DNA of 64,000 nucleotides from Hemileia vastatrix (taxonomy: Eukaryota > Basidiomycota > Pucciniomycetes > Pucciniales > Zaghouaniaceae). A model generated the notes under the pieces. The model had not been told where the DNA came from and searched no databases. It saw only the letters and a program-made list of their open reading frames with translations. Below, piece by piece: positions 12,182 to 21,074 of the stretch. Position 1 is the stretch's first letter. Every line of letters starts with the position of its first letter. Both the position numbers and the translations under genes were made by a program. The stretch is from contig JASXTE010000015.1 of the NCBI GenBank assembly GCA_030280995.1, positions 26,432,001 through 26,496,000 on the forward strand, given 5' to 3'.

Positions 12182-12399
12182 AACTATTAGGAATTTGTCA
12201 GGAAACTGTTGTGAAACCATCCTGAAACTGTCAGAAAGATGTTTTTAAATCTGATGAAAAAACATTGAAAAAATAAACTGTCACAGATTGAATCCAGAAC
12301 GATCCCTCCTTGAGCAGAGCTTAAGAACCACATTGAACATCAGTTAATCTCAGGTTTGGCAAAAGGTTGAACAACATCACTTAGCATACCTTAATATTC

Positions 12400-12870
12400 A
12401 AATATTAAACTTGAATATATGTTGCGTGTATGATATAGATGCATATGCATTTGAATTTGCATGGTGGATACTTATTGCATGCTAAAAATTGATGTGAATT
12501 GCCTATCCAAAGTGTATGCATAATGACTATGAAGAATAAACATGCATAAAAAATATGCATAAAAATATGCATAAAAAATATGCATATTGAATATGCATAA
12601 AAATATGCATAAAAATATGCATATTGAATATGCATAAAAATATGCATAAAAATATGCATATTGAATATGCATTAAAAATATGCATATTGAATATGCAAAA
12701 AAAAGGTGCATATACGTATATGAATAAAATATATTAATATGCATATAAATCTGTATAATGAATATGCATATGAATATGCATAAATATGCATAATGATTGA
12801 AAAATACAAAAAAAATGATGCTTAACGAGTATATTTTATGCATAAATAGAAATATGCAATATGAATTCAT
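12400..12870. repeat. ATGCATA-rich tandem array
   Basis: Dozens of ATGCATA/TATGCAT motifs separated by short A or TTGA linkers, densest at 12540-12700. The motif is self-complementary, so the block can fold in many registers. Long ORFs across it on the minus strand are artefacts of the repeat. It lies just inside the left end of X. Confidence 0.85.
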
Positions 12871-13469
12871 ATTGCATACAGATAACACTGGCAAACCATT
12901 TTGACCAAAACTCATACTAAATTTTCATTCTGGACTAAAGGTGTGAGGGAAGGAAGAAAAACAGTCCGACGTTAGAAAAATGCTACATGCACTCATTTTG
13001 TAGCAGAGCAAATGAGAAGTGCTGAATTATGGTTAATGCCCATAATTTAGTATGATATCATAATTTTATTTAATTGTTTTCAATATTGAAAAGACTTTAG
13101 GTCGGTTGGTATGGATCTAGCTGTGCCAGGGTCTAATCTAATTATTTTAACAATTTCTTAATAATTAACAGGCTTTAATACAAAAACAGGTTGTATTTTT
13201 TGTGGGATATTGGATATGATAAGGTCTTTTGTAAAAAAAACTTATATTGTTTAAAAATATTCCTGAATCAGATGTGGGATAATCACTACAAAAAATTGTA
13301 GTACTGTGGGCAATAAAATATATGCACAAGCAGTAAAGAAAGGACTAAGTGAACCCTTTTTGTGCAGTGGGAATCATTAGAGTGGAATTGTGGATGAAAA
13401 ATATAATTCATTATTACCATTTTATTTAATCAAAAAATTTATAATATTAAAAAGAACTATTGATTAATT
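12871..13469. other. AT-rich part of X, no gene seen
   Basis: Unique-looking AT-rich sequence between the ATGCATA array and the first satellite fragment. CACTACAAAAAA at 13284 resembles a CACTA terminus, but no partner end with a matching target duplication was found. Confidence 0.5.
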
Positions 13470-13602
13470 GGTATTTGACCTTTGTGCCTCACTCATATTT
13501 ATCATTTGATTGATTTTTGTCACCATTATGTTATTAATATTATAAGTATAGCAAAAACTCGTGTGCCAAATGCATACCGGGTGATGTTACACCTTTTATA
13601 AT
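13470..13602 (+). repeat. partial satellite unit, left of the Harbinger insertion
   Basis: Matches the stretch found after each palindrome of the main array (GTGCCTCACTCATATTTATC to ACACCTTTTATAAT). It stops at the Harbinger element, and the same unit resumes at 21075 with AATATTATTAAAT. This shows that the Harbinger element inserted into a pre-existing array. Confidence 0.85.
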
Positions 13603-13684
13603 AGGGGGTATCAATGTTCAGGGATCTGCAATTAGGGATCAGGAATTTTTTTTCCCGGGATCAGACATTATTAATTGCGGAAGA

Positions 13685-13720
13685 TTCTTATCCACTAGCC
13701 CCAGGGCTAGTGGATAAGAA
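13685..13720. repeat. subterminal palindrome of the Harbinger element
   Basis: TTCTTATCCACTAGCCC, two bases, then its inverse. In the MITE copy near 42447-42483 the centre is CCCCGGGG, whereas here it is CCCCAGGG, a G-to-A change at a CpG. It may be a transposase or partner binding site, or a hairpin; this is inference. Confidence 0.75.
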
Positions 13721-13982
13721 ATCCACGATAATGCATTATCCCGCCTCTTATACCCCAATTTCCATTCCTAATTCCTGATCCCAAACTCATCTCATCCATG
13801 ATGGATTTATAAGAAAGTCACATGACTTATAATTGCTGATGCCATCCTTAAGTATTTCCTCACTCTATGCTACTTAATTTTGGTGGCGAACACTTAAGTT
13901 TTTTTGCTATCTACACACCCCAACTGCACATTTGGCGGTGAATTCCCACTTCCCTCATCACATAACCCTTCCACCAGCAACA

Positions 13983-15242
13983 ATGAAACACCTCTCTACT
14001 AGGAATCTACTTCACTCAACAATGAATGCTATCACTTTTCTTTTAGTTCTTTACTATAAATATGACTCTGATTTGGAAGATGCTTTAGCTTATATGTGTT
14101 TTCTTTCCAAAAAGCGTTACATCATCACCAGGGGGCCAAATCTTTATCATGATCCCCGATATGATCTGGCCTCCATTCTCAACATTCCTCATTTAAACTT
14201 CACACAACTTTTTAGAACTTCTCCCGATTCTTTCTTCAAACTTTATCAACTCATCTCCGATCATCCTATCTTCCATAACAATTCTCATAACAAACAGCGT
14301 AATCCTGCCATCCAACTTGCTGTTGCTCTATGTCGCTTTGGCTCAAATGGAAATGGTGCTGCCGTAAGACGTTTGGATAATCTCTTTAACATAGGATATG
14401 GTACCGTGATATTATACACCAAGCGCTGTATGATTGCTATCCTTTTCCTCAAGTCTCAAACTCTTGCTTGGCCAACTCCAGAACAGCGACTTGAATCCTC
14501 TCAAGTAATGCAAGCTGAAGGTTTCCCTGGCTGTATAGGTTTTGTTGATGGCACAACCATCCCTTTGAGTCAAAAGCCTGCTCATGATGGCAACCATTAT
14601 TTTGATCGCAAAAAAAGGTTTCTTCAAAATCTTCTCCAAGTTCTCATCTTTCACAATCTAACTTTTAATCTTCTTTCTAGATACTCTATTGCCGTTCAAC
14701 TTGTATGCGATGTCAATAAAAAATTTATTGCTTTTCACAGTGGCTGCCCTGGATCATGTCATGACTCTTCCGTCTTCCAAAGAATGAGGATTTCTCAATC
14801 CCCTGAATCATACTTTGACGAATCTCAGTACCTCCTTGCAGACTCAGCATATGCAAGTGGAAAGTACATTATACCTGCTTTCCGTGGTGCAACTTCAGAA
14901 AATGACCCCAAAACTAAATTTAATTATCACCTTGCACAATCAAGAGTACAAATTGAACATGCTATAGGTATTTTAAAGGGACGATTTTCTAGTCTTCGGG
15001 AGCTCAGAATCCAATTTCAAAAAAAATTGGAGATCAAAACTGCAAATCATTGGATCTTGACTTGCGTAATACTCCACAATATTCTAGCTGATTTAAAGGA
15101 TGAGTGGAATGATCTTTATGAAGAAGAGGATCCTGAACCACCACTGGCACTCCCCTCCCTTGATTCACAAATCATTCAATCAACCGGCATACGCCCCATT
15201 ATAATGCCAATTACTCTTCAACATTTCTCTTCACCCTTTTAA
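13983..15242 (+). CDS. PIF/Harbinger DDE transposase (DDE_Tnp_4 type)
   Basis: Nuclease/transposase that cuts at the element's ends. ATG at 13983 is chosen because the frame upstream of it has no ATG. An intron at 14618-14680 (63 bp, donor GTTTCT, acceptor TTTCTAG) is in frame and free of stops, so the ORF reads through it. Removing it joins FDRKK to RYSIAVQLVCDV, the conserved family sequence, giving 398 residues. Catalytic residues after splicing are Asp189 (FVDGT), Asp266 (LADSAY) and Glu304 (IEHAIGILKGRF). An N-terminal helical region (AVALCRFGSNGNGAAVRRL) is the usual helix-turn-helix area. No stops or frameshifts are seen, in contrast with its neighbours, so this copy might still be active. 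Its partner would be the Myb-like protein encoded at 20723-19327, which is damaged. Confidence 0.93.
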   Translation: MKHLSTRNLLHSTMNAITFLLVLYYKYDSDLEDALAYMCFLSKKRYIITRGPNLYHDPRYDLASILNIPHLNFTQLFRTSPDSFFKLYQLISDHPIFHNNSHNKQRNPAIQLAVALCRFGSNGNGAAVRRLDNLFNIGYGTVILYTKRCMIAILFLKSQTLAWPTPEQRLESSQVMQAEGFPGCIGFVDGTTIPLSQKPAHDGNHYFDRKKRFLQNLLQVLIFHNLTFNLLSRYSIAVQLVCDVNKKFIAFHSGCPGSCHDSSVFQRMRISQSPESYFDESQYLLADSAYASGKYIIPAFRGATSENDPKTKFNYHLAQSRVQIEHAIGILKGRFSSLRELRIQFQKKLEIKTANHWILTCVILHNILADLKDEWNDLYEEEDPEPPLALPSLDSQIIQSTGIRPIIMPITLQHFSSPF

Positions 15243-15590
15243 TTTTTAATTTTTATGTTTTCATACTTTCCAATTGTCCTCTTTGTGTACTTTAATCACT
15301 TGGTTTTGTATTTTGGTTTGTTGCATATTCATTTTTTTTTTTGAATTTACGGTGAATATCTTTTTTTTGGATGGCTCATTGGTTTTCTTTCACTTCCTCA
15401 ACATGAAATCGCATATTTTCTTATATCGCATATTTTGTCAGTGATTTTTTTTTTCATTCATCACTCATATCCTTTTCCTATTCTCCTCAAACATCCCTCA
15501 AATATTTTGGTTGCATTTATTTTCTCAACTCAGCTCACCAGGTAGGTCATTTTTTTTCTTTTTTCATGGTTTTTTATTTGCTAATCATGA

Positions 15591-15621
<31 letters not shown>

Positions 15622-15740
15622 TGCTTTTTTTTTGTTTTTTTTGTAAGTGCTTCTATTATTTTTGTTCTAGGGTAAACTAATTTTTGTTTTGCTTTTTTCT
15701 CTTTTTTATCTTTTTATTTTTTTGTTTTTTTTTCTCTCCT
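15243..15740. other. T-rich spacer in the Harbinger element
   Basis: No gene. Long T tracts, with a short (TTTTTTTTGC)n run at about 15590-15635. Confidence 0.7.
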
Positions 15741-16500
15741 TCACCTCTCTTTATCATCCTCAAGGCCCCCCTTTTTCCCTCTCTTTACCTGTCTCTGACC
15801 CCCTTTTTACCCCCTTTTTAGCTGCCTCAAATCCCCCCTTTCCCCCCTCTTTAGGTCCCTCATCACCCCCTTTCCCCTCTTTTTAGGTGCTTCAATACTC
15901 CCCCCTTCCCCTCTCTTTATGTCCCTCAAACCCCCCCTTCACCTCTCTTTTGGCGCCTCAAACCCCCCCCTTCACCTCTCTTTACCCACATCAAACCCCC
16001 CCTTTCCCTCTCTTTAGGCGCCTCAAACACCCCCCCTTCCCCCCCTTCTACTCACTTTACCCCCCTACCTAATCATTATATCCTCCTCTACCCCCCCAGT
16101 TTATTAACGAACGATCGTTACAGATCGTTCGTTAATAAACAGGGGGGGGGGTGGGTGTTGGGGAAAGGGTTTGGGAGGGGGTAAGGAGATTGGAAGGGGG
16201 GGTTTGAGGTACCTAAGGAGAGGGGAATGGGGGGGGTTTGAGGTGCCTAAGGAGAGGGGAAGGGCGGGGGTTTGAGGCGCCTAAGGAGAGGGGAATTGGG
16301 GGGGTTTGAGGCGCCTAAGGTGAGGGGAATGGGGGGGTTTGAGGGAGCTAAAGAGGGGGGAATGGGGGGGGGTTTGAGGCAGCTAATGAGGGGGGAAGGA
16401 GGGTGATGAGGGACCTAAAGAGGGGTGAAAGGGGGGTATTTCAGGGGGATTTTGAGGCAGGCAAGGAGAGCATTTGAGGGGGAAAAGGGGATTTTAATGG
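15741..16500. repeat. large inverted repeat: C-rich arm, palindrome loop, G-rich arm
   Basis: The C-rich arm (15741-16098) consists of degenerate 30-40-bp tandem units of the type CTCAAACCCCCC...CCTCTCTTTAGG. The G-rich arm (16141-16500) is its inverse. Matching landmarks are GGTCCCTCATCACC at 15854 and GGTGATGAGGGACC ending at 16415. Between the arms, 16099-16140 is an 18-bp-arm palindrome (GTTTATTAACGAACGATC). One strand carries many runs of five or more G and so has strong G-quadruplex potential. The ORFs across the C-rich arm are repeat artefacts. Confidence 0.85.
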
Positions 16501-17135
16501 GAGATAAAGATGGGTTACTAACTTTCAAATAAAGATACTAACAAATTTTTGTTTGTAATTTTGATTATTTTTTTTATTTTTTTTGCAGTAATATAGAAAA
16601 AAAAAAATTTTTTTGCTGATAAGGACTGTCCCTCTTATTTACAATACAAAAAAGGTTTATAATTTTATATTTAATTTTTCTATAATTAATTTTTGTGATT
16701 TTGATTTTATTTAAATAATTTTTTTATTTTTGATTTTGATTTTACTGATTTTTTTTTTTTTTTTTAGGATCTTGTGAGAAGGTTTTTAATAACCAATCTT
16801 CAGGTTCACTTTTAATTTTTTTTTTAATTTTTTTTTTTTGTGATTTAATTTTTACTGAAATTTTTTTTTTTGGATAAATTTTTTTTTTTTTTTAAGGATT
16901 TTGCTTTTATTTTCTTTTTAAAAATAAAACCTCAGGTTTTTTTTTTAATAAAATTTTTTTTTGGAAAATTTTTTACTCATTTTTTGTTTTTTGTTTTTTG
17001 TTTTTTTGTTTTTTTTTCTATTTTAATTTTTAAATAAAAAACAGTTTTTTTATTTGAAAAATAAGGTGAGAATTTTTTTTAAAAAAAATTGAGTTGAAAT
17101 TTTATTGACATTTAATTTTTTTTCAGATCAAAAAA
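16501..17135. other. T-rich leader upstream of the TET/JBP-type gene
   Basis: No ORF. Long poly-T stretches; the gene that follows starts at 17136. Its promoter must lie in this stretch or in the G-rich arm, but no specific element is visible. Confidence 0.6.
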
Positions 17136-18436
17136 ATGTCTTCTTCTTCGGATTCACCCCTTACTTCTCTCTCATCTTCATCTTTATCTTCTTTATCATC
17201 TTCATCTTTATCATCACTATCATCTTCTTCAAAATCAAGATCCATACAATCTTCTTCTAAATCATCAAAAATAAATTTATCTTCTTTATCATCTTCATCT
17301 TTATCATCTCTATCATCTTCTTTGAAATCAACTCTATCATCTTCTTTGAAATCAACTTCCATACAATCATCTTCTAAATCATCAAAAAAAATTAAAGATA
17401 ATCAGTCTCATCAGAAGAAAAGATATTTAAAAAAAAAGTCTCTCTGCGAAAGTTATTTTCGTCATATCCCAAACATTTTTTTTTATAAAACTAAAGTAGA
17501 TAAAAAAAATCAATATCCGAAAAAATTACCAGAAGATATCAAATATCTAACAGAATTTGGAGATGATCGAGTTGTTGCAGTTATCAGCAATGCTTTTAAG
17601 CCTCAATTCATTTTGGAAGTTCATTCATTCGATGGTGTAAAAGATGAAGCTTTTAATCAACTATCCGATCTTATCATAACTCTTTATCAAATGGCTTTGG
17701 TTCGATTACCTATAAGGAATAAGAATTTGTTGGGTGGTATCATGATTGGTTTTGGTTGGAGACCTGGTTTTGTCAAAGGATATTCTCTTGGTATGTCTAA
17801 TAATTTTTGTTCCATTCTTAATATCATTTCACTTATTTCAATTATATAGGTATATATTCATTGCTCAATAATATCACTAAAGCACAAAAAGATGAAGATT
17901 TTCGCTTATGGGACACTCTACCCTACTTTAATTCTTTTCTTGCTCTTTGACTCAAAAAGCTCTGTAATAAGGCATTTGAAAAAAATCATGACCTTGCAAC
18001 CAAAGTTGGAATACCGAATTGGTGTGACTCTGAATGGGAAGATATCAGCCACGAATATCTTTTATTTTCTAATGTTATTATCACTCATTCTGGATTCCAC
18101 AATAGGATTCATATCAATAGGAATGATGCCAATTTTCTTACTTTTGGAATATTCTCATATATCAATCCGATAACTGGCCACCCAATACCATCTCCAGCTA
18201 AAATCAAAGGACATGGTTTATATTTTCCAGACCACCGGTGCATCATTGATTTTGGTTTGGGAAATGGTATCATCGAAACTATTTGGAATTCTTCTAAGGA
18301 TAATCATCAAACGACCAAAGCTCCTCCTGGTTTGAAATCCTGTCAAGATTTCACTCATTTCGGTTGCTCATTTCAAATCAGTAATAAGTTGATACAAAGA
18401 ATCAATAAGGTAAAGAAAGAAGGTAAAGTTATTTGA
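17136..18436 (+). pseudogene. Tet-like 2OG-Fe(II) oxygenase (TET/JBP family), passenger gene
   Basis: TET/JBP enzymes oxidise 5-methylcytosine or thymine in DNA using iron and 2-oxoglutarate. Exon 1 is 17136-17790, the intron 17791-17849 (GTATGT...TATAG) and exon 2 17850-18436, giving 413 codons. Codons 1-90 are a Ser-rich low-complexity head with Lys-rich ends. The family's GWRPG motif is at about codons 205-210. The oxygenase core in exon 2 has GFHNRIH, then FGIFSYI, GHGLYFPDH, GIIETIW, HQTT and HFGCSFQI, the order and wording of rust Tet-like proteins. The metal triad should be HxD...H. His306 and His371 are present, but codon 308 is Asn (AAT) where Asp is expected. An in-frame TGA at codon 252 (17948), most simply from CGA, truncates it. 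So it is probably inactive, although the rest is well kept. The gene lies between both Harbinger termini. Confidence 0.83.
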
Positions 18437-18774
18437 TTTAAAAAAACTTTATCTAGATCCAAAAAGTATGGGGATTAGAGTTGTCATTGAAAATTTTATA
18501 TTTTTTCATAAATTTTTAATAAATATTTTTTATATATCAATTTTCTCAAATAATGTGATGAGCCATCGACCTTGTGTTGTATAACAGGTAATCATGATAA
18601 CATTTATTTGTTTCATGGGGTTCCTCTTTCCTATACCTGTAGAAAGTCCCAAACTTATGTTTCTCGACTTGGTCTGCATTTTGGCTTGAGGGATTGTCAT
18701 TACATTAAACTAGGGAAATTGATATATATTAGATATTTATTTAATAATTTATGTAATTATATTAAATTTAGATG
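18437..18774. other. spacer after the TET/JBP-type gene
   Basis: AT-rich, with a short reading frame at 18572-18775 that matches nothing I know. Probably the 3' untranslated region. Confidence 0.5.
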
Positions 18775-19200
18775 ACTTCCACCCCTTACTTCAATAAAAT
18801 GCAGGGGGGGGTATTGCCAAATTTTCAAATCTGACATGTGAAATTGATGACTTAGAAAAATTTTGGTGATACCCACCCCTTGCTTCAATAAAATGCAGGG
18901 GAGAGTATTGCCAATTTTTTTAAACAGATATAGAATTTTTTTGACTTGTAAATATTTTTGTGATACCCGTCCCTTACTTCAATAAAATCCATGGGGGGTT
19001 GTGCCAAAATTTTTTATAAGACTTGTGAAATTCTTGACATGTAAGAATTTTTAGGATACCGGTAAAATGCAGGGGGTAGTAAAGCCAAATTTTCATATAA
19101 AACTTTCAAGATTCATGACATGAAAGAATTTTTGTGATACCCACCCCTTACTTCAAAAAAATACAGGGGTGGGGGATTGTCAAATTTTCAAAGGAGACTT
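18775..19200 (+). repeat. minisatellite of about 90-110 bp, five copies
   Basis: Repeats of GATACCCACCCCTTACTTC, AATAAAATGCAGGGG, then ATTGCCAAATTTT, starting near 18780, 18870, 18965, 19055 (truncated) and 19140. It fills the space between the converging TET/JBP-type and trihelix genes. Confidence 0.8.
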
Positions 19201-19326
19201 GAAAATTTTATTTAAAAAAAGAATATTTATCATTAAAATACGATATTTCAAGAAATACAGAAAATAATTGTAAAATTTATGTACAAATAAATATGAACAC
19301 ATGAAGTGTGAAAGAAATAAAAGAAA

Positions 19327-20723
19327 CTAGTCAACAAAAAATTTCATTAAACGTTCTATTTCTTCAACAGATTTGTTTGCTTTAATGCATTCGATCAAGA
19401 AATCTTTCTTTTTAGAACTTTCTTGGAGATCATGCTTATACTTCATCTGTTCCATTAAGTTTTGATGCTCGAGTGTTTTTTCCTTATTTTTGGATTTTTC
19501 AATACTAAGAGTTAACTCAAACTTCTTCTCCTCCAAATCTTGGGCCCTACCATCCTTCTGTAAAGAGAGCTCAAACTTCTTCTCCTCCAAATCTTGGATC
19601 CGATCATCCTTCCGTAAGGAGAGCTCATACTTCCTCTCTTCCAAATCTTGTACTCTGTCATCCCTCCTTAAAGAGAGCTCGTATTTCTTCTTTTCAAAGC
19701 TCAGTGTCTCTTTAGCAATTTCCACTTGTTCTAGAGTGAGAATAAAAATTAACATAAAGTAGAAGAAAAGCAGAGTAAAGTAATAAGAGGTATGATATCA
19801 CTTACCAGCATCACGTTTCTCTAAAAACTGTTCCATCGAAGAAAAAGGTGTTTGTGATGAAGTATCATTTTTTGTCTTCTTTGGGAGCGGAAATTTAGAC
19901 TAGTTGAAGCCCTTCTCTTTTTGTTCAACGTAGCATTTTCCTCCTCATCATTGTCACTAGCTTCAGACTCAGTTGATTGAGGATCCTGGGTTTGTTCATC
20001 AGCCTTTTAAGAAATAAGAAAAATATAAGTAAATAAAAAAATAGAATTGATAAGATAAAAGAAACAGACCTGAGTTAGATTGGGTTGGGTTAAATCGCCA
20101 ATAGGATCAATAGCAAAGCTATCTAGATTCGTAGAATTTAGAAGAGGGGAGGCTTGAGTGGAGGAAGAGGATGGGAAAAGATTTGCTTTGACATCATGTT
20201 CGGAGATAGGATCTTCTCCATCCAACATGTTTACAGGATTAACATCGGCTCACTCTCCAAAAATTGCATCCATCTCTTTAAAGTAAGGACATAAAGAATC
20301 AAGTTTATTGTCTATGGATTTTATACCCTTAGTTATATCAATGTCAGTAACCCCAAAACCAGTGGAAGATGAAAAAGCCTTTGCCTTCTTGTATTTTGCT
20401 TGATAATGCTTGAAGCGTTCAGACATCTTTTTAGGCAAAAGATCAATCCTTCCCTTGGTCTTATTGCGTAATTCATTTGCCATTAGAAGATAGCCATTAA
20501 CTTTTGATGTGGGGGGCCGTCCTACTTTAGTGGCATACTCAGTACCAAAACAAGAATCATAGTTAGATTTGGTTTTCAGCCAGTTGATAAGAATGAGATG
20601 ATCATCTTTTTTTAATTGAACAGTCTTTGATTTCTTGGCTGAGCGGGGAAAAGAGGAAGTAGTGGGAATTGAAGAACAACTGGGTGATGGCTGCCTTTGA
20701 GAAGATCTAGGATGACGAGGCAT
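19327..20723 (-). pseudogene. trihelix/Myb-like DNA-binding partner protein of the Harbinger element
   Basis: PIF/Harbinger elements encode a Myb/SANT-type protein that helps bring the transposase to the DNA and into the nucleus. Exon 1 (20723-20070) starts MPRHPRSSQRQPSPS and has a SANT/trihelix-like domain at about residues 35-110 (KDDHLILINWLKTK, LLPKKMSERFKHY). Exon 2 (20003-19806) is acidic. Exon 3 (19730-19327) is a long coiled coil with three to four copies of a 19-residue repeat (DLEEKKFELSLQKD). Introns have GT-AG borders. A TGA at 20250-20252 (Arg CGA likely) splits exon 1, and exon 2 needs a one-base frameshift near 19890 to reach the conserved PKKTKND...SSMEQFLEKRDA segment. The copy is therefore broken while its transposase looks intact. 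Confidence 0.75.
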
Positions 20724-21074
20724 GTTATTATAAATGAAGATGAAAAGGAGCAGAAACAAGCAGATGAGATAGCGAGATGAAAAGGAGAAGAATCAAATAG
20801 ATGAAATGGGGAGAAATTCTGAGCGGATAGAATGAACAGGATGGGATGAGAATGGAAGTGCGCAGCAAGGTAGAAGGCTGGGATATCCAGAAAGTTGTCC
20901 AAGATGTGGTTATGGAAAATTGAGTAAATAAATGTCGGATAAGAGGTGAACATTGACACGTAAAGTGTCTAATAACCCAATTATTAGAAAAAATAATTGC
21001 GGAAGATAATTGGGGTATGCAGATTATTTTCCGCAATTAATTTAATTGCGGATCGGTCAACATTGATACCCCCT

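Larger units (their letters stand above)
13603..21074. mobile_element. PIF/Harbinger DNA transposon, 7.47 kb, with a TET/JBP passenger
   Basis: Termini AGGGGGTATCAATGTT (13603) and its inverse AACATTGATACCCCCT (ending 21074) are flanked by AAT on both sides (13600-13602 and 21075-21077). The uninserted site can be read in neighbouring satellite units (TTATAATATTATT), which confirms one AAT copy. Contents from left to right: a forward DDE transposase, a large C/G-rich inverted repeat, a forward TET/JBP-type oxygenase gene, a minisatellite, and a reverse trihelix/Myb-like gene. Transposase plus Myb-like protein is the standard PIF/Harbinger pair; the oxygenase is an extra passenger. A 422-bp internal-deletion derivative lies at 42365-42786. 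Parsing the target duplication as TAATA with ends GGGGG is also possible here, but all three elements of this end type in the window agree on 3 bp. Confidence 0.92.

Noticed and set aside
12405..12915. Long minus-strand ORFs rich in Met, His, Ile and Tyr
   Set aside because: They are translations of the ATGCATA repeat and have no independent support.
13284..13377. Possible CACTA MITE starting CACTACAAAAAATTGTAG
   Set aside because: A right end GTGCAGTG is present, but the flanking bases do not form a duplication and the ends do not pair well.
15689..16072. Pro- and Leu-rich ORFs
   Set aside because: They fall in the C-rich arm of the large inverted repeat and reflect base composition only.
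17123..17362. Acidic Asp/Glu ORF on the minus strand
   Set aside because: Shadow of the Ser-rich head of the TET/JBP-type gene on the plus strand.
18350..18362. His before FGCSFQI as a loss of the 2-oxoglutarate-binding Arg
   Set aside because: I believe HFGCSFQI is common in related rust proteins, so this is not clear damage.
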